Shown here piece after piece: positions 12,952 through 19,065 of a stretch of 19,065 nucleotides of DNA. The notes under the pieces were generated by a model. It was not told the origin of the DNA and ran no database searches. It saw only the letters and a list, made by a program, of their open reading frames with translations. The stretch spans positions 1 through 19,065 of the forward strand of contig CAKQYA010000040.1 in NCBI GenBank assembly GCA_934293005.1, read 5' to 3'. Both the position numbers and the translations under genes were made by a program. This DNA comes from an uncultured Bacteroidaceae bacterium. GTDB lineage: Bacteria; Bacteroidota; Bacteroidia; Bacteroidales; Bacteroidaceae. Numbering within the stretch: the stretch's first letter is position 1; every line of letters starts with the position of its first letter.

Positions 12952-15852
12952 TCAAAAAATATAATTGTCCTCTTCTATGACATCATCTTGTTCATCATCT
13001 CCTTCCGAAGGCTCTGGGAGTTCTGTAGGCTCATCGAGCGATGAAGGTTCATCGTCCTTGATGATGAGAGAACCTATCCGATCGAAATTGTCATCATAGA
13101 AATTGAAATAATCGTTGAAACTGAGGCCTTTCATCAGTTTTCTAAGATTGTCCTCACTAATAATGAACAATTTCAATCCGCTAAGTTTGTGCGCCATGTC
13201 AGCATTGTTGAGCAGGCGATGCATATATATATACGCTTCATCATAATTAAGGAACGTGCGCACCTGCAACATGTCGATACCCATGCCAGGCACTATACTT
13301 ATGTCAAAGTTTCTCACTGTGAACGAGGTGAAATTGTAATGGGCCATTTCATAAAGCAGTTGGTTCTCATCTACCGTACCATGCTCATAAGCTACCGCAA
13401 ATACATAGTCGCAATTGCGTTCAAGGCTGAATGTCGAGTCTACTGCCAATGAGTCCATCTCATCGCCTGCGCTCAAACGGCGTTCCCAGATGCTGCCCAT
13501 CTCAAAACTGCCAGCATGCAGCAGCCTGCCCTCTTTCAATCCCTTCACATACAGTCCTGCCAATTCACTCACGCTCGACTGTGGATACTTCTCAACAAGC
13601 GACTTCAAGTCGGACATGAAATGTTCCTTATCCCCCTGTTCGAGTCGGCTCAAAGCCTCCAAGAAAAGGAAGCGAGGACGATTGTCACCATTTGGATAGT
13701 CTGTGGCCATTTGTTGGCTTTTGCTGATCACGGTGCTGTAGTCGCCTGCTTTGAAGGCTTCATACGCCACGCTATACACAGAGTCTTCGATAAGCTTGCC
13801 ATACCGCCCTTTATACTCAAATTGCGGGTCTGCTATGAGCTTCGCATGCTCATCGTCAGGATATTCTTCTATAAGCCTCTGCTTATAAACATCTGCTTCT
13901 TCTCTCTTGCCTGCTCTTGAATAAAGCTGGAACATATTATAATAAACGCCATTCATCTCGTTGAAATCTGGGAAATCGACCAGAATGCGCTTAAACGTCC
14001 TCTCAGCCAACGGGAGATTTTCCATCTCATCTTTATATATCACAGCCGAACCATATAATCCGTCAACAAGCAATGCTTTCGACTCTGCCATCTGCTCATC
14101 TGTAAGAGGTATGTCTTTAAGATAATATTCCGGACGATGAGGATCATTGGCATACTCTTCAGCCTTGATGGAATCTTTTTCTGCTTTGGTCAGTTTCTTC
14201 TCATCCAAGTCCACATCAACACTATCTGCGGCCAAGCTATCCTGCGACATGCTGTCGGCTGCTTCCGCAACAGAGAAATCATTCAGAACCGTCTTGTTGC
14301 TTCGTCTCCAGTCATCGGCCAATTCACGTTTGCCCCATTTCTTCTCAAACTCTTTTTTACCAGCAGCCACAGATGTGGCATTATAGAAATACCAAGTCGC
14401 TCTCTGCTGGCCATTTTGCCCTGGGCGTCCGCTGGCTGCGCCAGGCCTTTGCTGACCGTTGATATTTGTTTTGCTTGACGCCTCCAGAGCTTTCTTCTCT
14501 TCCTCTTTCTCCTTCTTCTTAAGGTCGTCTATCATGCGATGTATCTTATTCATCCTTGACACAGAATCCATGGCTGCCATAGCTTGCAAGCTGTCTTGCA
14601 GCTCTACGGCAGAGGCATATGGCAATAAGCCATCGAGCACCCTGCTGCGCTCGTTAGCCTCCTTATAGTCACTACGTTCCTTGTCAAGCAATCCTATGAC
14701 TTGGGCATAACAATTCTGAGCATCAACAAATTTCTCTGTCTCCCAATATAATTGTCCCAAATGCAACATGACCACTCCCTTCTCTACACCATTGCGCGTG
14801 CTCTTCTCCACGCCATCTTTATATGCCCAGATAGCGCGCATCGTATCGCCCTTAGCAAGATGAATATTGCCAATGGCATAATAGACTTGATCAAGATAAT
14901 CCTTGTTCTTGCTGTTTTTTGACATTGCCACAAGCCTTCTTATCATTTGTTTCGACTTGCCTTTAGACATTGCCTCTGTCATCTGAATGCGTGCGTTAAA
15001 CTCAAGGTCGTACAGAGGATTGCGTCTTATCACTTTCTTGAAATACCTGTACGCATCGCCGTCACGCCCTATCTTATGATACAGCTGTCCCAGAAGCATA
15101 TACATGCGAGTCTTTTCGATTGAGCGATGCTTCATTTTCAAAGCTTGTTCAATGTTCAAGATGGCATCAGCATATTGGCCCTGGCGCAACTGCACATCAC
15201 CTATCACTAAAGCTTTCAGAGGCTGGTAATTGGATGGAAAACTATCACGTTCGGCTTCTCTTACTATATTTTCAGCATCATAATACCATTCCATCTCTGC
15301 ATAGCAACGTGCCTCAAGCAGACGCGCCTTCGCCACAATGTTTGGTTTGTTGAAATAAAGACGTTGCATATAGGCGAATGTTGAAGCCGCTTCCATGTAA
15401 TCACCCTTTCTAAACTGCGCTTCACCCATCAGCAGCCATGCCCTCCACAAAAATGGATTATACTCTTTTTGGCTGAGCCATGCTTTGTCTTTGGCCGTCT
15501 TTGGACGGTTTTTCTTCCATTCAGGACGTTTAGTGATGCTATGTGTCTTTATCGTCTTCTGGCATTTTTCAACTGCTGTGCTGAAGTTGCTCGATCCAAG
15601 TGTTACGGTCGACTTATTACCTGTGACAAATAGAGGTATCAATTCTGTATAGTTGTCCTTATTGCCTTGTTCTTGCTGCTCAACGCCCTCTTTGTATGCC
15701 TCATGCCCATTGAAGTAAGTATTGTAACGTGCCTTAAAACCTTGCACATTACGTGTCAATGGCGTATTCTTGTCTGTTGAACACGCCACAAGCGACAAAA
15801 ATGCCACCAACAAACTTAATATCTTAACATTATATTTCAATACTTTCTTCAA
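12952..15852 (-). CDS. porW: Type IX secretion TPR lipoprotein PorW/SprE
   Basis: This 966-residue lipoprotein has a signal peptide (MKKVLKYN plus a hydrophobic stretch) and a lipobox LVAC with Cys24. Many TPR-like helices cover about 140-410 (WLLMGEAQFRKGDYMEAAST, MYMLLGQLYHKIGRDGDAYR). A lysine/glutamate-rich linker precedes the segment WYFYNATSVAAGKKEFEKKW and DDWRRSNK, which I recognise from SprE/PorW. More TPRs follow at 615-780, and the C-terminal tail is acidic. PorW links type IX secretion components such as PorN and the translocon; SprE is needed for Flavobacterium gliding. The start codon is TTG (15850-15852), immediately preceded in frame by TAA. No in-frame ATG would leave an intact signal peptide. 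It heads the porW-porX-tsaE cluster. Confidence 0.9.
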   Translation of the reverse strand: MKKVLKYNVKILSLLVAFLSLVACSTDKNTPLTRNVQGFKARYNTYFNGHEAYKEGVEQQEQGNKDNYTELIPLFVTGNKSTVTLGSSNFSTAVEKCQKTIKTHSITKRPEWKKNRPKTAKDKAWLSQKEYNPFLWRAWLLMGEAQFRKGDYMEAASTFAYMQRLYFNKPNIVAKARLLEARCYAEMEWYYDAENIVREAERDSFPSNYQPLKALVIGDVQLRQGQYADAILNIEQALKMKHRSIEKTRMYMLLGQLYHKIGRDGDAYRYFKKVIRRNPLYDLEFNARIQMTEAMSKGKSKQMIRRLVAMSKNSKNKDYLDQVYYAIGNIHLAKGDTMRAIWAYKDGVEKSTRNGVEKGVVMLHLGQLYWETEKFVDAQNCYAQVIGLLDKERSDYKEANERSRVLDGLLPYASAVELQDSLQAMAAMDSVSRMNKIHRMIDDLKKKEKEEEKKALEASSKTNINGQQRPGAASGRPGQNGQQRATWYFYNATSVAAGKKEFEKKWGKRELADDWRRSNKTVLNDFSVAEAADSMSQDSLAADSVDVDLDEKKLTKAEKDSIKAEEYANDPHRPEYYLKDIPLTDEQMAESKALLVDGLYGSAVIYKDEMENLPLAERTFKRILVDFPDFNEMNGVYYNMFQLYSRAGKREEADVYKQRLIEEYPDDEHAKLIADPQFEYKGRYGKLIEDSVYSVAYEAFKAGDYSTVISKSQQMATDYPNGDNRPRFLFLEALSRLEQGDKEHFMSDLKSLVEKYPQSSVSELAGLYVKGLKEGRLLHAGSFEMGSIWERRLSAGDEMDSLAVDSTFSLERNCDYVFAVAYEHGTVDENQLLYEMAHYNFTSFTVRNFDISIVPGMGIDMLQVRTFLNYDEAYIYMHRLLNNADMAHKLSGLKLFIISEDNLRKLMKGLSFNDYFNFYDDNFDRIGSLIIKDDEPSSLDEPTELPEPSEGDDEQDDVIEEDNYIF

Positions 15853-16152
15853 TTAATTGATAATTATATACCCGCTATATACTTCATGCCTAATAGTAAA
15901 AACGATAGCGTGCTCCATTTATTGCCTTTGAATCATAATAATTCACAATACCCATTAGTCACAAAAGCACTATTATCAGCACGTTGCATGTTAACATTAA
16001 ATAATATTGCATGATCATCTGCAAAATAATCATAAACAATTTGTACGCATCGTGGCAAATTTATACATTTGCAATAAATATCGTCATTATTCACACCACA
16101 CTGACGATAAGAGTTCATTAACATTATTTACCAACCCTAAAATCCAACTATT
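15853..16152. other. Divergent intergenic region between porW and sod
   Basis: This 300-bp AT-rich spacer has no plausible gene. It carries the sod promoter at 16040-16071, a perfect 10-bp palindrome ATGTTAACAT (15988-15997), and a direct repeat TTGCATG (15984-15990 and about 16007-16013). No convincing TAnnTTTG promoter for porW was found on the minus strand; TATCG-TTTT near 15905 is a poor match. Confidence 0.5.
16040..16071 (+). promoter_or_regulatory. sod promoter (Bacteroidota -33/-7 type)
   Basis: TTTG (16040-16043), 20 nt, then TACATTTG (16064-16071) closely match TTTG-N19/20-TAnnTTTG. Transcription would start near 16078, giving a leader of about 75 nt before the ATG at 16153. Confidence 0.7.
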
Positions 16153-16764
16153 ATGAAACAAACAATGCCATATCAAGGTAAGTTTGAACTTATCAGCTTG
16201 CCTTTCGGTCTCAACGACCTCAAGCCTGTCATCAGCGCAGAAACCATTGAGTTCCATCATGGCAAGCATCTGCAGACATACGTGAACAATCTCAACACGC
16301 TTCTAAATGGCTCCGAACATGAGGGGAAATCGTTGGAAGATATTGTGCGCAACAGTTCAGGACCCATCTTCAATAATGCAGGACAAATACTCAATCACAA
16401 CATGTACTTCTCGCAACTGACAAAGCCCGACAGCAACACATGTCCTTCCAAGCCACTTGCAGATGCTCTCATCCAACAATTCGGTTCTCTCGAAACTTTC
16501 AAAGAGGAATTTGAAAAGAAAGCTATTTCACTTTTCGGATCGGGATGGACATGGTTGTCAATCACTCCAGATGGAGTTCTCGAGATAAGCCAAGAGAGCA
16601 ATGCTTGCAATCCGCTGCAACGTGGCAACATTCCGCTTCTCACTATCGACGTATGGGAACATGCATACTATCTCGACTATCAGAACAAACGTCCAGCCTA
16701 CGTCAATGCCTTCTGGCAGATAATCGACTGGAACGTCATCTCCTCAAGGTACAATGACAGATAA
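16153..16764 (+). CDS. sodB: Superoxide dismutase, Fe/Mn family (Fe-type signature)
   Basis: This 203-residue cytoplasmic enzyme dismutates superoxide to oxygen and hydrogen peroxide. Metal ligands are His35 (EFHHGKHLQTYV), His82 (LNHNMYF), Asp166 and His170 (IDVWEHAYYLDY). The second-sphere Gln78 in AGQILNH, together with a small residue in SNACNPL instead of the MnSOD Gln, is the iron-type pattern. Bacteroidota enzymes of this family are often cambialistic, so metal use in vivo is not fixed by sequence. The ATG at 16153 gives a short MKQT extension; Met5 (16165) is an alternative. The gene stands alone with its own promoter, next to an AT-rich upstream region with palindromes, and has no clear terminator before the downstream repeat. 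Confidence 0.95.
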   Translation: MKQTMPYQGKFELISLPFGLNDLKPVISAETIEFHHGKHLQTYVNNLNTLLNGSEHEGKSLEDIVRNSSGPIFNNAGQILNHNMYFSQLTKPDSNTCPSKPLADALIQQFGSLETFKEEFEKKAISLFGSGWTWLSITPDGVLEISQESNACNPLQRGNIPLLTIDVWEHAYYLDYQNKRPAYVNAFWQIIDWNVISSRYNDR

Positions 16765-16814
16765 TATCTTCATATCATTACGATAAAAGGATTTCCATCA
16801 AAAAGAAACTTTTC

Positions 16815-16975
16815 AACCCTAACCGGTCATTAGATTCCAAATCTTGTTAGTGTTTGTTTCGAGCAGATTGCGACAGCCAGCGTTGAAGGCAAAGGGGGCT
16901 ATGTCGAAACGCAAATGGAAGCGAGATGCCGAAAGGAATGCTGACAAGATTTAAAATCTGATGGCCGATTTGAGT
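16815..16975. repeat. MITE-like element with imperfect terminal inverted repeats
   Basis: The left arm at 16824-16847 (begins CGGTCATTAGATT) and the right arm at 16944-16967 are inverted repeats identical at 20 of 24 positions. Weaker similarity extends about 8 nt outward on each side. The interior is about 96 bp. One plus frame is open across the element (16823-16951, 43 codons, stop at 16952) but has its only ATG at 16901, giving MSKRKWKRDAERNADKI. No transposase is present. The arm sequence recurs as a solo copy at 10874-10897. No target-site duplication was evident. It lies between the sod and 140-residue genes' 3' ends. Confidence 0.7.
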
Positions 16976-17026
16976 TTAATGAGGGAAAGGAGATGTTGCA
17001 CTAAAAACTGCGGGCATACACTACCA

Positions 17027-17449
17027 TCAATGCATCCTTCTTTCTCCCACTATCAGGAACACTTCATCCTTCAAATCATCGGGAAGCTCTACAGACCTCA
17101 ACTGCAAAGACCGCACCCAACCTGCAACCTCATCATCCTTCATCGTATACAGGACATCGCGAAACTCATCCACTTCTTTTTCTGAATAGCTGTTGCTTTC
17201 TTTGCCTCTGAAACGATCCAGTTCTTCATCATCATAATACTCTATTTGCTTGCTGATGGCAGCCAGCAAACTATCCTTCTCACATGTCTCGTGCTGGCCG
17301 CAACACTCCATGTCTTCGACCTGCTTGATTGAAGGCAATTCATCTATCTCACCACGCTGAAGCTGTTTCTTCAGCTTCATTTCACGCAAATAGCCAAAGA
17401 TAAAAGCCACAATGCCCAGCACAACCAATGAAATAATCAAATATACCAT
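17027..17449 (-). CDS. Small membrane-anchored protein with Cys-Cys-His-Cys motif, unknown function
   Basis: Starting at ATG 17447-17449 gives 140 residues. There is one N-terminal membrane helix (MVYLIISLVVLGIVAFIFGY) with positive charges after it (REMKLKKQLQR), implying a cytoplasmic C-terminal domain. That domain has CCGQHETCEK (about 49-58), CC-x2-H-x2-C, which could bind a metal. Acidic helical segments follow (EYYDDEELDRFRG, EVDEFRDVLYTM), then EVAGWVRSLQLRSVELPDDL. I recall similar proteins next to aroA in other Bacteroidota, without known function. A start 23 codons further up would overlap the aroA end and add a second hydrophobic stretch, so it is not chosen. It lies 22 nt after aroA and is probably cotranscribed. 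Confidence 0.8.
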   Translation of the reverse strand: MVYLIISLVVLGIVAFIFGYLREMKLKKQLQRGEIDELPSIKQVEDMECCGQHETCEKDSLLAAISKQIEYYDDEELDRFRGKESNSYSEKEVDEFRDVLYTMKDDEVAGWVRSLQLRSVELPDDLKDEVFLIVGERRMH

Positions 17450-17471
17450 ATTCTTTTGAGTGAAAAAACTC

Positions 17472-18737
17472 TTATTCTGCAGAAACACTAATATCAAAAC
17501 CCACAGATGCCAAGTCATTCCAATAGTTTGGATAAGACTTAGACACTACCTTTGGCTCATTGATCAACACACTTCCATTAACCATCGCCACTGGAGCAAA
17601 TGACATTGCCATGCGATGATCCTCATATGTGTCAATAGATATTGATTGAAGTTCGTTTTCTGACACTATTCTCTTATTACCATCCCACAACAACTCAGAG
17701 TCATTTCTGTCTTCCAAATTGAACCCCAACTTCGACAGTTCATTCTTCAACGCAATAATGCGATCTGTTTCTTTGATTTTCAAGCTTTCTAATCCTGTAA
17801 AATGAAATGGAATGCCAAGCATGCAGCATGTTACTACAAATGTCTGGGCTAAATCGGGCATATTCACAAAATCATAATCCAACCTGTCCACGGTTATTGC
17901 TTTTTTCTTAAGAAGCACTTTATTCTCTTCAAATAAAGTTTCGACTCCTAACATGTCAAACACTTTAGCACCACAACTGTCTCCTTGCAGACTTGAACTG
18001 AACAAAGAAGGCAATTCTACTGAAGCATCATCATTCTTAGCCAAAGCTACCATCTCATACCAATAGCTCGCAGCACTCCAATCGCTCTCCACAAAATACG
18101 GACGCATCTTGTAAGCATATGGCAAAACCCTTATCCGTAACGGTTGGCCATCTTCTTCAACCCAAAACACACATGCACCAAACTGACGCATGATAGACAT
18201 AGTCATATCAATATATGGCTTGCTTACAATCTTGCCTGTCAAAGAAAGAGTGAGCCCGTGTCTTAAGGTTGGACCTATCATCAATAAAGCTGAAATGTAT
18301 TGCGAACTCACATTGCCCGGCAACGACACAGCACCTTTGCAAAGGCCAGGACAACCCTCAATAGACAACGGAGGAAAACCGTCTTTACGGACATAATCTA
18401 TCTTTGCGCCCAATGTGCGCAAAGCGTCAACTAAAACCGATATGGGTCGATTTTGCATGCGTTCACTACCAGTGATGACATGCTTGCCATCACTCACAGC
18501 AAGCAAAGCGGTGGAAAAACGCATGGCTGTACCTGCTGCACCAACATTAACAGTAGAAGGTTTAGACCTCAACCAATTGGCCATAACAACCGTGTCGTCG
18601 CAATCACTAAGATTACATATATCATCAAAACATCCTGCCAAAGCACCTATGGCAAGAGCACGATTGCAAATACTTTTTGACGACGGCAATGAAACAATGC
18701 CCGAAATAACACCTGATGATTTTATCTTAATCTGCAT
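17472..18737 (-). CDS. aroA: 3-phosphoshikimate 1-carboxyvinyltransferase (EPSP synthase)
   Basis: AroA transfers enolpyruvyl from PEP to shikimate-3-phosphate, the sixth step of the shikimate pathway. From ATG 18737 it has 421 residues. Motifs are LPSSKSICNRA (Lys21, Ser22, Arg26), NVGAAGTAMRF (the LxNAGTAxR-type site), SSQYISALLM, ESDWSAASYW, NMPDLAQTF with the catalytic Asp, IKETDRI, and TYEDHRMAMSFA. These resemble the AroA of other Bacteroidota. An upstream ATG at 18753-18755 would add MVNRYA, but the -7 box at 18757-18764 predicts a transcript starting near 18750, downstream of that codon, so 18737 is chosen. Base composition appears more AT-rich than dnaE or rpoN by eye. The 140-residue membrane-anchored gene follows. 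Confidence 0.95.
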   Translation of the reverse strand: MQIKIKSSGVISGIVSLPSSKSICNRALAIGALAGCFDDICNLSDCDDTVVMANWLRSKPSTVNVGAAGTAMRFSTALLAVSDGKHVITGSERMQNRPISVLVDALRTLGAKIDYVRKDGFPPLSIEGCPGLCKGAVSLPGNVSSQYISALLMIGPTLRHGLTLSLTGKIVSKPYIDMTMSIMRQFGACVFWVEEDGQPLRIRVLPYAYKMRPYFVESDWSAASYWYEMVALAKNDDASVELPSLFSSSLQGDSCGAKVFDMLGVETLFEENKVLLKKKAITVDRLDYDFVNMPDLAQTFVVTCCMLGIPFHFTGLESLKIKETDRIIALKNELSKLGFNLEDRNDSELLWDGNKRIVSENELQSISIDTYEDHRMAMSFAPVAMVNGSVLINEPKVVSKSYPNYWNDLASVGFDISVSAE

Positions 18738-18756
18738 AGCATATCTATTAACCATG

Positions 18757-18787
18757 CAAATTTACTGATTATTTCTATCACGGCAAA
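18757..18787 (-). promoter_or_regulatory. aroA promoter (Bacteroidota -33/-7 type)
   Basis: On the minus strand TTTG (18784-18787), exactly 19 nt, then TAAATTTG (18757-18764) match the consensus. The predicted start near 18750 leaves about 13 nt of leader to the ATG at 18737 and excludes the longer annotation start at 18755. Confidence 0.8.
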
Positions 18788-18936
18788 CACAATTGGACAA
18801 AAAACGCATTCATCCATATTCCAAGCCACTTACATGGCGGTCTGGCTTGAAAAGCGGCCATTCAGCATGGCGGGAAGCCGTGAAGAAGCATGGGACTTAC
18901 AAGGCAGCAGGTTTAAGGAGGGACGCCGTGGAACAA

Positions 18937-19001
18937 CGCAAGAAACTCAATGGGAAAACGCAAGAACCTCCATGGAAAATGCAAGAAGCCCATGGGAAAA
19001 A
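18937..19001. repeat. Three degenerate 21-22 nt tandem repeats
   Basis: Units begin at 18937, 18959 and 18980 with the shared pattern YGCAAGAA...C-ATGGGAAAA. The first is CGCAAGAAACTCAATGGGAA, the second CGCAAGAACCTCCATGGAAA, the third TGCAAGAAGCCCATGGGAAA. They abut the rRNA terminator. The remaining spacer 18788-18936 shows no gene. Confidence 0.6.
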
Positions 19002-19006
19002 ACAAG

Positions 19007-19040
19007 GAGCCCCTCCCTGGCGTTTGCCATGGAGGGGCTC
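19007..19040 (-). terminator. rRNA operon terminator
   Basis: GAGCCCCTCC (19007-19016) pairs with GGAGGGGCTC (19031-19040). The stem continues as TGGC/GCCA around a GTTT loop after one mismatch. On the minus strand it is followed by CTTGTTTTTTCCC. It directly follows the 3' end of the 5S rRNA gene, as expected for the end of an rRNA operon. Confidence 0.85.
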
Positions 19041-19046
19041 TCTGAA

Positions 19047-19065
19047 GAAGGCGGCGACCTACTCT
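19047..19065 (-). rRNA. rrf: 5S rRNA, 3' end only
   Basis: The minus strand reads AGAGTAGGTCGCCGCCTTC, the conserved 3'-terminal strand of bacterial 5S rRNA (GGGAGAGTAGGTCGCCGCC). The rest lies beyond the right edge. The 3' boundary is approximate. An rRNA operon in this orientation is implied, with 16S and 23S to the right. Confidence 0.8.

Noticed and set aside
15933..16124. 63-codon minus-strand frame between porW and sod
   Set aside because: It overlaps the sod promoter, has no motif and looks random; not enough to call a gene.
18937..19001. CRISPR array
   Set aside because: The units are contiguous and degenerate with no unique spacers between them, so they are tandem repeats.

Overview
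The window looks like a chromosomal segment of a Bacteroidota species, most likely Prevotellaceae (Prevotella or a relative). The evidence is: several promoters matching the Bacteroidota vegetative consensus TTTG-N19/20-TAnnTTTG with no Shine-Dalgarno sequences; the type IX secretion proteins PorX and PorW/SprE; an IspG of the Bacteroidota three-domain lineage; a sigma-54; and an IS1380-type transposase remnant. The genus is an inference. Almost all content is chromosomal housekeeping. I found no CRISPR array, prophage, defence island or complete mobile element.

Layout, left to right. 1-780 holds the 3' part of a frameshifted IS1380-family transposase, an AT-rich stretch with inverted repeats, and a strong terminator. 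784-3714 (minus) carries purE, then ispG, then coaX, with a structured 235-bp spacer between purE and ispG. 3814-5976 (minus) carries rpoN followed by a PAP2-like membrane protein. A divergent promoter region (5977-6158) separates these from dnaE, trxA and a small acidic protein on the plus strand (6159-10660). A hairpin-rich convergent spacer follows (10661-10906). Then comes a tight minus-strand cluster read porW, porX, tsaE (15852 down to 10907). 15853-16152 is an intergenic region with a good promoter for the plus-strand superoxide dismutase gene (16153-16764). Next is a MITE-like repeat (about 16815-16975), then aroA and a small membrane-anchored protein on the minus strand. The right edge has short degenerate tandem repeats, a strong terminator and the 3' end of a minus-strand 5S rRNA gene.

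Functions are core ones: DNA replication (DnaE), transcription (RpoN), CoA synthesis (CoaX), isoprenoids (IspG), purines (PurE), shikimate pathway (AroA), redox and oxidative stress (TrxA, SOD), tRNA t6A modification (TsaE), and type IX secretion or cell-envelope signalling (PorW, PorX). The window begins inside an IS and ends inside an rRNA gene, as a draft contig broken at multicopy repeats would.

Most worth a second look: the porW-porX-tsaE cluster, with porW apparently starting at TTG; an IspG whose middle domain is reduced by a large clean deletion; and a repeat family represented by one complete MITE-like copy and one solo end. I did not find a convincing wholly new system.
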